From Cadophora sp. MPI-SDFR-AT-0126 (taxonomy: Eukaryota; Ascomycota; Leotiomycetes; Helotiales; Ploettnerulaceae): a DNA stretch of 64,000 bases. Position numbers and translations under genes: made by a program. The notes below the pieces were generated by a model, which searched no databases, was not told where the DNA came from, and saw only the letters and a list, made by a program, of their open reading frames with translations. Below, in pieces: positions 12,131 to 21,994 of this stretch. Location of the stretch: positions 496,001 to 560,000 of the forward strand of contig JAGMVK010000001.1 in the NCBI GenBank assembly GCA_020747065.1, read 5' to 3'. How positions within the stretch are numbered: position 1 is the stretch's first letter; each line of letters begins with the position of its first letter.

Positions 12131-12958
12131 ATGGATCTCTGTCCCAATTGTTGGAAGGCTCCGCAAAGTCGCCCAAGGCCATGGCAGTACACTGAATTGG
12201 TGGAGTTGGGCATCTCCAAGAGTATCTGCCAGGTTGTGTCGGGTCTGACACGATGGTGGATGCGAATTGCAAAGTACACCGCGGTGGTCTCAGCGAGTCT
12301 GGGCTGCACGCTGATCATACACAACTACGACCCTAAACACAACCAACGACACACGACAACAGAGCGCCCTCTCGATGAACGATATAGTCCTATGGGAGTC
12401 TTGTCAGTCTTGAAAGCAATTGCGACTTCAGCGTCTGTTGCTGCGACCATCCCGCATCAACTGGCAGGAACGTGTGAAATAATAAGCAGAGCATACAACC
12501 CCATCATGGTAAGGATAAACCCCTGGAGAGAAGACAGAGCCACGCCCTGACTGTCTTCACAGAGAGAATTGTCGAATACCGGCATAAGTCAGCGAATATG
12601 GGATCCTCCTCCACAGCTTTTCCTCGCATCGGGGATCATCTTGCTTAGCATAATCGCCTGCATCCTACACTCGCAGAATAATTACCAAGATCAACATGTC
12701 TTCGTAATCCTCGTGGTTCCGTTTGGTACTCTGCTTGGGCTACTTCAAGCCGAAAACTTGTTGATTGAAGTGAAGGGGTATTTCGCGGGATCAATCGTTG
12801 CCGCGCTTCTCGTTAGATGTTCCATCCACGAAGCATGGAGATATTGGTACAGTGGGCAAAGCTGCGATTGTAAGGAGAGACGAAGTGCGAGAACAGCAGA
12901 AGTGTTTGAGCAGAAACAGTGTTTTCCAGAGAAGCTCCCTCGTGGAGATATGCTATAA
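12131..12958 (+). CDS. Unidentified small membrane protein (B1)
   Basis: Exons 12131-12508 and 12563-12958 are joined by a 54-nt phase-0 intron (GTAAGG...CTGAC...CACAG) and give 257 aa. Hydrophobic helices are near residues 45-65 and 90-110, with two more after the intron (LFLASGIILLSII and the following VFVILVV/GTLLGLL stretch). A KGYFAG motif, an H-x3-W pair and a C-terminal CDCK sequence come next. The N-terminus has a CPNC pair. No known family was recognised. The second half matches B2 (PPP-LFLAS, KGY-AG, WR, C-x-C), so the two are paralogues with the intron at a comparable place. Function unknown; pairing with A1 suggests co-regulation. Confidence 0.7.
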
Positions 12959-13314
12959 CCAATATTTCGAGCAACTTTTCCTCCTTCGGGATTTCGAATG
13001 AAAAAGTTCTTGTAGCACAATGCCTTGAACTACTGTTTAGAGCGAAAATCAGATAAATTCCGGAGATTAAAGTTTCGGTCTTATGTTGCGTACAGTGCAG
13101 TACGAATAGAGTCGTGATGTCATGGTCGCGGAAAAGCCGTTTGGCACGCGGCAAGAAGCTCGCTTGACGAGACCTGGACTTATTACATTCCTCTCGAGTT
13201 ATCCAATTACCTTAATATAACAAAACATGCTCAAACTCGCACTATGCACTGCATTGCAGTAACTGAGTCGTCTCTCCCTTCCGCCCAGTCAACCCCGATC
13301 GCTCATATACCCTT
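12959..13314. other. Tail-to-tail gap between B1 and B2, axis of the mirrored block
   Basis: B1 ends at 12958 and B2 ends at 13315 on the other strand. No ORF or DNA-level inverted repeat is evident by eye, so any inverted duplication is old. Confidence 0.4.
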
Positions 13315-14182
13315 CTAGCTCATCAAATTCTTCTCCTTCCCCTTCGCGCACTCGTCCTCATGCCTCCTTCCGCATGTACAAGCTTCATTCTCCGACGGTC
13401 TACAGAGCCTCCAAAAGCCGTGCACAAACGAGCTCAGAAGAAGAGCCAGAATAGTGTATCCTGCGATGTAGCCTTTCGCATGTAATAGGAAATCCTCCTT
13501 TGTCTCGATTACTCCCACAACTATGCCGACAAGGATCCCAACGCCCAGAAAGTGGTGCCGGTACCGATTCACTTGCTGCAAGTGTAGCTGTGCGGATATT
13601 GCGAGTGCAAAGACGATGCTGGATGCGAGGAAGAGGACTGGCGGAGGATGCTCGAAGTACAGGCGGTTTGTTCGTGCCTGTTTGATGTTATTAAGTCTGC
13701 TTTGATATATCAAATGATGTGTGGATTACTGCTTTTCTTTTGAGTGTACTGATCCCGTGAACTCTGGCCAAGGCAAGTGTGGCAATATGGCGAGTTTCTG
13801 TGAGGGCTGAATGGCTGCTGTATGTGAGGATCTGGGACCTCCTGTCGGATGCCATGTCGTTGTCTTCGGTATGCAAGTTTTTGACGGCCTGCCATTCTGC
13901 GGACTGCTGACTCCATAATGGATCATATAAACTGAATATGCACGCACAGGCAGTCGCTGTCGTGAAAGTAGACACTTTCACTGACACATGACAAATGTGT
14001 CTAAATATCAGCTTCTTCCGTCGAACCGCCCCCGGGCTCACCGATCGTGATCGTAGTCCTCGATCTCTCCGGTAAACACAGATATTATGGTCGGACTCAT
14101 TGCCCTTTGGATGGTGCGGCCTCTTTTGGGTACAAGATGAATCATTCTTGTGGTCAAGTAGCTGTAGTGCGGTATAATCCAT
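13315..14182 (-). CDS. Unidentified small membrane protein (B2), paralogue of B1
   Basis: Exon 1 13730-14182 and exon 2 13315-13677 are joined by a 52-nt phase-0 intron (GTAATC...CAG) and give about 271 aa. The start at 14182 is the first ATG of the frame; the first ~60 residues are polar and do not match B1, so the true start may lie further in. After the intron come PPPVLFLASS, a long hydrophobic pair of helices, AKGYIAG, HGFWR and CTCGRR, matching B1 motif by motif. The intron lies 10 codons before PPP here and 14 codons before it in B1, with the same phase. No known family. Confidence 0.65.
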
Positions 14183-14592
14183 GGTTCGAGATGAACGAGA
14201 GGGTGAGCGCGGCGAGCGGCGAGCGGATTATTAGTTCGTCGTCAAAGCAATGGTGAGTCTTGAGAGCCTGCAAATATTTTTCTTAAAAACGGTTGTTACT
14301 CCAAATGATAGAACGATGTAGGGAATGATATATGGTGATGCTGCCAGCCTCACGTCTTAGAGGTTGGGTCTCGAAGAAGCCAGGCTGCGATATGCATATT
14401 GCCTCAGCCTCACAGCTCCGTTCTCCAGAAAAAAGCCAGCTTTGCAACGTCTTTGCCCAACCCTCCGTCATCCCCTCTGCACATCTGCCTCTGTACTCAA
14501 TTGAAGCAACGGCCTCATTTTCATTACCTCATACTCAAGCGTCGACTACTTGCCTACTATCTGCGACCTCTAGTCTCCATCCCGCAATCAAA
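14183..14592. promoter_or_regulatory. Shared divergent promoter of B2 and the C2H2 gene
   Basis: The 410 bases between the B2 ATG and the ATG at 14593 contain only small overlapping ORFs. A C/T-rich leader precedes 14593. Confidence 0.4.
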
Positions 14593-15797
14593 ATGCAGCA
14601 GCATCGTAAGTTCCACGCTCTTCATTCCGAACCTTGTTCACAAAGGCTGATTGAATGGAAAAGAGCCTGATTGTAGTGAGCGATGGATTCAGCACCAGCG
14701 GAGGAATTCCAGAACTACTCGAAGTTGGTCCTGCACATTGTGCACAAACGGCAAAATTCGCACTGTTTTCGGCTCGGAGCATACTCTCTGGGAACATGCC
14801 CAAGCGGAACATAGTAACAACTTTGCGGGATTTGGGGACATGCTAGATGACTTCAAAAAGTCTTTTATCGAGGACTGCTGCAAGATGAGGTGGGTGTAAC
14901 CGGCACCCACAGATCCTTTTGATTTCTTGCCAGTGCCTGATAAGTGAATTCCATAGATCAGCCATAGACGATTCATGGGCCCGAGCCCGAAACCCGATAC
15001 ACAACGATGTGAAAGCAGCCCAACCAGAACCGCCACCTGCGAACAAAAGGCTTCTTGTAACAAGAAACCGGATTTCAGCTGGATCGGTATCTCTCTTCCG
15101 GGATTCTTCAGCATCATCTCCGCGATGTTTGAAGATAAGGCCCGTATCTTCCGGACACCAAAGAGGCAGCGAACAGGAGATGTTTGACGGTCGACCTCAA
15201 CCGTTGTCTGAACAACTATGGACGAAAGATGCAAGCCCTCTGTCGAAGCTTGCTGTCGTGAATCCCATGAATGTGGCCTCAATCCAAGCTCAAAAAGATA
15301 GCACTCCGTCACTTCGATCCCGGTCTCGCAAACACTTCCATAGCATTGCCAAAGCCTCCCCTGGCCATGTCCTAGCAAACCATAACATTCTTGGCAGAAA
15401 CTTATCTTTGCCATGGTTACCCGCAAGATTTGATGATTACAACATGATCATGGAAGAGGCACAATCTAGACAGCTTGATAGACCCAGTGCGACACTTACC
15501 ATGTCTGGTACCATAGACGGACAATCTGGACAACTCAGAAACGAGACGCTTGCCTGTCTTCACGAGATATATGAACGATTAATACTTTTTACTCTCGATC
15601 CGTGGTGTAGTCCAGAATTTCGAAGCCGGATCCAACGACGGACCCATGGAGACCATGGAAACGTGCTCAACGGGTCTCTGAAGCTACTGCTTCACCAATC
15701 GTCACCGGCTCTGGTCAAATTCTGTTCACTTGTCTCTGATGATCAATACCAAAATCTCGTTGCCAGCTTCAACAAGATATTGGAAATTCTTGTTTGA
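14593..15797 (+). CDS. C2H2-like zinc-finger protein, or N-terminal part of A2
   Basis: Proposed exons 14593-14605, 14664-14889, 14957-15797 give 359 aa in agreeing phases. Near residue 30 a C-x2-C pair (CTLC) is followed by H-x4-H and a further H (HTLWEHAQAEH), a C2H2-like finger. The rest is Ser/Arg-rich and probably disordered, with a helical segment near the end (CLHEIYERLILF). No named family recognised. The gene occupies the place that A1 takes relative to B1, so it may be the 5' half of A2. Skipping the TGA at 15795 by a 50-nt intron (15792-15841) and a second intron (15867-16027) would join it in frame to the A2 membrane exon, giving 677 aa. Both extra donors are weak, so two genes remain possible. 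Confidence 0.5.
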
Positions 15798-16027
15798 GGG
15801 ATCCGCGCTTCGAACGCTTCAGATTCTTTAGGATGGTTCAGCTTTCTACCAAATTCAGGATACCAGGTGTCGTTGACAATCACATGGCTACCACCCACAG
15901 ATCTTTGCTTAATATTTTACTGTCTCTTGAGAATAGAAGCCGCCCGAAGTTTCCACCCAAGTCGGAAAGGCAGAAGCGACAGGCCGAGAACGTGTCTCGT
16001 CCAAAGAGGGATTGGCTCCCATTTTAG

Positions 16028-16962
16028 TATTCAGCTTCCCCATCGACTCATTGCCATCAAGCGTCATCTGTACAGAAAGCCCATTGAAAGGTCATGGATC
16101 CCCTGATAGATCTTCGCCGCAAATACGGAGGAGGCTCTACCAAAACAAAAGCTTGCTTCGTACATTAGTATTCCTATTACAACCCCATACAGCAGTAGCC
16201 TGTGCTCCTGAGTCGCAACCACACCCTACCGAAAAGACACTGCAGGATGCAATACTAGCCACAAGTCTTGGTGTAGTTTTGGCTGCAATTATCTACTTCG
16301 ATGATCTGCGCGCCTCCTCCGCATTGGGTTGTATCATGACCATCATGCCGTTTGCATGTTTATGGCTAGGACAGGACGTGGATTTCCGGGACCGGCAGCT
16401 TTTTATTGTTGGCGTCTTTACGGCAAGTGCTAATCTGGCATGGCTCAACCACAAACTCGCCGAGCATCCACGTACGGGTCGATTGACGATCCTGGCAATT
16501 ATACTTCTAGGAGTTGTGTCGGCACTTCTATTTGGCCACTGTTGGCCAGACATAAGAGGACATTATGCTGATCAATTTGTTCTGTCGGCCCTTGGTAGCT
16601 TGATGGCAGTGATGCTTTGGACAAGAGCATGGGAAGGGTTCTTATGGGATACTGGAGTAGCTCGCAGTTTTGAACTTGGAGCCTACGATCAGCAGATAAA
16701 ATCTATTTTCGAGCGTATAGTGAACGATATTCTTGACCAAGCTATCGTCAGGCTTCCTACAGCACTGGTAGAGGCTAGCTTGGGCTGGATTTTCGGGCCA
16801 CAGGAAAGAAACTTCGGTCTACATGGACTAAGACAGTGGAATAGGGTGAATGAAGCTGGGTTTGGACATCCATTTGGGAGAAGGGGTGCAGCTGGTGGCC
16901 AGTTCGATGATTGGTATCGGGAGTCATTGCACACGATCAACAAAATGGTGGACTCGGTCTAA
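16028..16962 (+). CDS. Membrane-domain exon of A2, paralogue of A1
   Basis: The frame is open from 15937 but has no ATG until deep inside the first membrane helix, so the start must lie in an upstream exon; the acceptor at 16026-16027 is one choice. The protein has at least five hydrophobic helices. It carries HPRTGRLTILAII and GAYDQQI plus IVN, aligning with FPRTGGLTALAII and GRYDTQI plus IVN in A1 at matching spacing. It lacks the long coiled coil of A1 in the part that can be read with certainty. The gene may be intact (fused to the C2H2 exons) or degenerate at its 5' end. Function unknown. Confidence 0.6.
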
Positions 16963-18447
16963 ATCAACCACGAAATCCTTTGGAAGACATCGAGGCTGAC
17001 CTTGGTCACCCAGATAGGGTATTAGACGAAGTGTTTGGAGTGGTTAATGATCCAGCACATGAGCAGCGACGAGAAAGACTCGGTCGTGACGTTTCTCCTG
17101 AAGTGCACTAATTTTTCTCTCACACAGAGTTTGTGAGGTGTTGAAGCTTGATCGTTGTTCTGACAAGGACAATACGTGGAGACATGGTATGAGAATGTGT
17201 CTGCTAGCAATTTATCAAATTACTCGGCCGGGTAACAGTTCAGAATTCTTGGCCCGGCCAGTCACTGGCAAGTCACCAAGGGATCGGTCGAAATCAATAC
17301 TGACAATCTCACAAATCTCTCTGAGTCTGCGCGAGGCCACTTATCAGACTCTAATCCTTAGATCATTAGCCAATCTTTGAGGTGATCAAAGATACTGGCA
17401 ACACCTGTTCGTTTGCCTTGCTCGCAGGTTGTGTGAGTCAACCTTTGGACGCCGGATGAACATGCTCGCTTAGCTTTAGCTTCAACATGGAACAACTTCC
17501 GCCAATACAGACGAACTATACTATACTTGCCACACAGTATTTGATCTCTTCGAATCTACATTTAGCGATATTGTCGTCGAATAATTATCACCGCTAAGAA
17601 CAAGCAAAACTCAATGTCGGACAGGTACTAGGGCATGACTTTACCTACCGAAGAAACTTCACAACGTCAACAGACATGGGCATAACCCAATATAGAACCT
17701 TATCAAAATCCCCCTATAGCTGTCCTACTAGCACCAATACCGTAGGCTTGCAGCCGCCAACATCACAAAACACATCTTCCTTCCTCTTCCTATTCCGCAC
17801 CCCTGACTCACAAGACCAGGATCCCAAGCCACCAGCCCACCCCCTGCCATGCACGCTGCACAACACCGATCAATTCTCCGACAGGACGACGTCAGCTCTA
17901 AAACATTGGTCCTTCCGCAAGGCTGCATTGGCCAGAGAGTTCCAGAGCCTGTCGATTTAACAATCATGACTCTCGTTTTGGGGAAATGAGCTGAGGAAAC
18001 GGGGTTAGTGTTTCAATTTGCTTGAGCCTCAGAGCCGAAGAGGGAGGGGAGACTCCGGATAATTTTCTTCGGCCTGGGTTTGAAAGGGGAAGCGAGGTCT
18101 TGGCGATGTGTTTGAGGGGAGTTGGAGGTGGGTGGGGAGTGGGCTGATAAGTGAAAGTGGATAATTTTGCGAATGCGCTGTTTCCCGTGGACTTCGTTCT
18201 GTCAGATCGAGAGGTATCTGCGATGCTGAAATTGAACTGCATCTCAGTCTCCGAATACTGGCCTTTCTACCGTTACTCACTCCAGTCTCAGAAGTAAATA
18301 AAATGATCAAGAGAGATTCGACACCAACGGACTAAATAACACATCATTCCAACATTGATACAAGAATTTCATCGTGATCCCTCGACTGAGTCTGTGCCTA
18401 TACATATCTCCACGTCAATACACCCGAACGCACCTCTGTACCAGTAA
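16963..18447. other. Intergenic region downstream of A2 and of the Egh16-like gene
   Basis: Both neighbours end toward this stretch. A short overlapping frame at 16911-17111 could be an alternative A2 C-terminus, but no good splice was found. The remaining ORFs (for example 17676-17960) show no features. Confidence 0.4.
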
Positions 18448-19879
18448 CTAAACGGACAGTCTAACAGCTCGCTTGTTGTTGTTGTTGTTATTGTTGTTGT
18501 TCTGGTTTCGCCCATTTCCGTTTCCCTTGGTAGCAGCAGTGGCCTTGGTAGCCTGCGCAGCAGTTGATGCAGTAGTTGCGCTGGCAGCAGCTCCGGCACC
18601 CTTTGCAGCACCCTTTGCGGCACCCTTTCCAGCACCCTTTGCGTTTCCGGCTCCAGCAGTAGCACTAGCAGCTGGTGTAGCAGCGGCTCCATTGATGTTC
18701 TCTCTCGAAAGAGTCTGGACTTCAGCTGCCTTGCTAACAATTGGGAGCTCGGCTAGTTCATGTTAGCACAAACTCTTTCGAACAAGACAGACATATCACG
18801 TACCTCCAGCGGCCTTGAGAGCGGCGGCTCCTTGTCCGGAGACCTGGTTAGCTTTGTTGGCAGCATCTAGGTCGAGTTGATCCTGTTGGACTTGAGCGAG
18901 AACAGCTGGAAGTGTAGCGGCTGTAGCAACTGGTTTTCAGTCAGCACGACTCAAGAAATAGTGTGTCAGAGATGAGCAAATGAGACGAGTTCAACAGGTT
19001 TCGATTAATGTTTTATCTAGTTAAAACATATATACAGAGCAAAACCCTTGCTCAAAACCCAGTGAACACGAACGATGAAGTCGCGAGATTACGTACTGGT
19101 GTTGGCAGAGTTCTGGTTGGGGGTCGTGTCGGTCTGTTGAACAGCGAAGCATCCTCCAAATGGACCTGCTTGAGCGTTGTTGCGGCAGCGGACAGTGCAG
19201 ATGTTTCCGGTAGAGCCTGTAGTGAGGATATATCAGTAAAATACTTCCGACCAGCTGCATACTGTTCTCACCTCCAATGCAGTTCATCTTGTCAGGCATG
19301 GTGACGGTGATGTTGAAGTCCTGAGTCTTAGCTTGAGAAAAGCCATTAACGCCGGGAACGTTGTTGGTGACGGTAAGGTTTTGTGAAAAGACACCGGTGT
19401 TACCTAGCTGTATTAGAACGGTTCGTTGATGCCATCGTACGTCGCTTACCAGTCTCTTCCAAATCACAGACGTACGGTCCAGCTCCATCAGCATTAACTT
19501 GGTGGATAGTGACGGTCATCTCCGTGCCGGCCTTAACAGATGTGACCTGGTTTGCAGCTAGAGCATTCTCGGTGTTCTCTCCAATATCGATGTTTCCAGT
19601 CAACTCCGTTCGGCCACATTCGTTGACGATGTTGGCCTTGATCTCAGCATCTCGAATGATCGTGGTATCCTGTTGGCATGGACTGATGCTGGTGCAGTTG
19701 CGTGCGATAGCATCGTTGACTTGGGCCACATTAGTACTGTGAGATGGAGGATCGAATCAAGACTGACCTTGGAATCCCACACTTGCTGGAGATCCAGCTT
19801 CACCCTGAGCATTGAGGATAGCACCGTGGGCATTAACCAAAGACAGGAGAGCCGCAGTACAGAGTAACGAGGAAATCAT
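18448..19879 (-). CDS. Egh16/gEgh16H-type secreted virulence-associated protein
   Basis: Secreted protein of the family that includes Blumeria gEgh16 and Magnaporthe MAS appressorium proteins; the biochemical role is unknown. Six exons on the minus strand: 19879-19768, 19719-19450, 19403-19272, 19216-19097, 18929-18804, 18752-18448, giving 354 aa with all phases agreeing. Residues 1-17 form a signal peptide ending in VNAHG, as in the family. The conserved core includes the segment CTVRCRNNAQAGPFGGCF with paired cysteines. The tail is odd: KGAG/KGAA repeats, then an Asn run and KRAVRLSV. No GPI signal is seen. The fourth intron (18930-19096, 167 nt) is longer than the others (46-55 nt). Antisense Ala/Leu-rich frames over the tail are artefacts. 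Confidence 0.88.
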
Positions 19880-21994
19880 GATGAAGGTATAAATAGTGTC
19901 CTGCACGAAACTTTGAAAGAGTGGATGAAAGTTAAGAGGTAATGAATCGCCCGGATCCCGTGAAGCAAAGAATAGAATTATCGAACGAAGAATGGAGTGA
20001 CAAAATAAAGGACAACGAAGAAGGACCATAAGGACTTTTAAACATCTCGCATCAACAACCGCAGCGAACTGACAGCAGCTCCATAGTGGACACCGAGCAA
20101 ACGCCGTCGCACAACACTCGTTGCAAGATGGGTGGGACTTGGGATGCTCGTTGCCAAGAAAGACCACTTCTAGGAATGCCCACACACTGGAAACAGTCAG
20201 AAACAATTCGCAGGGTAGGCTGGCTATGCTTGAATACCATCCTCACATCAATCAGATCATCGGATGGCAGATCGCAGTGGCTAGCAATGGTTTCTGTACG
20301 CAAGACGGGATCCACAGTCAGGTTCGAGCAGCCACGGCGCAAGGTACCCCAGCAAGTGAAGGATAGGGGGGCAAGTCTTCGCGACACAGCGTAGCGTTTG
20401 ACCCGCTGCCCAGCCTTCTGATATCAGGTCAACCGCTCAATCATCGGACCAGAGCCAACGAGCTTGAAACCTGATGATGGGGTGGCAGGAGGAAGCGTGT
20501 GAGGCTCTTGTTTCTAACTTCGCTTTGACGGGTTTTAAACGAGTGGGTTTGGCCCAATAGGGGAAGCCGGTAGTGCCAAACCCTGTAGTGGCAGGCATGA
20601 GGTGGGAGGCGCCGAAGGTAAATTAATTGTGGAAAGAATAGGCTCAAAGCGTGGAGAATAATCAGACTGTTCAATTCTTCCTATTGGTGGCATGAATTCA
20701 AAGTAGTGGAGAGCCGTCCGGACTTCACAGCCTTGTTCATATTGGGATTCGCCAAAATCTATTAAGCATATCTCTGCAATATAAGTAGGATGCTTGTCAG
20801 CAACCTCCGAGAGTAAGTCCTTTCGATTACTATGAATTGTGCAGAAGTGGAACAAGACAATTATTGTGAATTCGATATCGTGATCTGGCTAGAGTGTCGA
20901 AGGCTGATTGTGTTTATACTCGATAGTCTGGACTCCGAGACGCGGAAAGATTCCTTCAATTGAACAATTTGAGCAGAGACTTCCAAGAAGTCTGACCCCG
21001 GATTTCAGGAAGTCCCTTTGAACGTCTTGATATTGGCATGCCTTGACCCAGATTTGCTTGTAATGCTCGCCTCATCTTGCCTTCGAATAACAACAACCCA
21101 CACGGGCAGTCATCTAAATCCCGCAAGCTGTGTTGAACTGATATCCCTCCAACGAATGTTGCTCCCAATCTGGCCAATTCAGAGCGAAGAATGCGGACAT
21201 TAGACCCACACCAGCCAAGGAACGCCAGGACTCTTCAAAGCTTGCATTAACAATCTGAGAAGCGTCAAAATGTCGGAGATTCGTTGCTAGCCAGAGCAAC
21301 TCGTCTGTACTTTCTTCAAAAAGCTGCGTCAAAACAGTTTGAGTCAAGTGGAGTCCATGACCCCCTTCCCCTTCGCCAAGAACATTTCCTTGATGCTTAA
21401 AACAGACTGAGGTAGCGTGCAAACATCCAAACAAGCAGTTCTCTAGAAAGTCTAAATTTAAATCAGGATCATCCTGGCGACCGCGGGAGGACTTCTGCAC
21501 ATAATTCGGTCCAACGGCATTAATTTCCGTCGCTCAATGGAGATCTCATGAGGCTGTCCTTGCTCGTGTAGTCGATTTGGTCCGTGTCTGGACTGCTAGC
21601 GTATGAATCAGTCTGGCTCTTGAGCATTGTCAGGCACCGTCTGTGCTGCCATGTGGTCTTGACTTCAGACTCTTGTCTGAAGTTTCCTCGAATGTGGCTG
21701 CTGTGACGTCTTCGGCAGTTGGATGAGGCGTGGCATCTTTTATGAAAAAAGTGAACAGTCGAAACATGCATTAATCTGGTGGTATCAACGAGAACTTCAT
21801 GACCTGCGACTTGTACTTGTACATTTATCGACCAGAAATATTGTGGAACTGCTCCTTTGGTTTCCTTGCGCGCCAAACGCCACCAAGCGTGCTTCCCGCT
21901 TCCATGAACAAACTTACGCCACGCCTTAACGCCTTGGTCGCCTTGAGCTTCAGTGCTCCCGCTATAATCCATACAATTAGAAGGTAAACTTTGC
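19880..21994. other. Intergenic region upstream of the Egh16-like gene
   Basis: Holds the promoter of the Egh16-like gene and the 3' side of the MYST gene. The only ORF with protein-like composition is 21114-21500 (-), listed separately. The rest shows no gene. Confidence 0.4.
21114..21500 (-). CDS. Possible small protein or terminal exon, unknown
   Basis: 128 codons with balanced composition, including acidic and aromatic stretches (LLWLATNLRHFD; ALNWPDWEQ). The frame closes upstream (TGA) without an ATG, so it would need an upstream exon. No splice partner or family was recognised. It could be the remnant of a gene or chance. Confidence 0.22.
   Translation of the reverse strand: MQKSSRGRQDDPDLNLDFLENCLFGCLHATSVCFKHQGNVLGEGEGGHGLHLTQTVLTQLFEESTDELLWLATNLRHFDASQIVNASFEESWRSLAGVGLMSAFFALNWPDWEQHSLEGYQFNTACGI

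Noticed and set aside
18473..18766. Ala/Pro/Phe-rich plus-strand ORF
   Set aside because: Antisense shadow of the low-complexity last exon of the Egh16-like gene.
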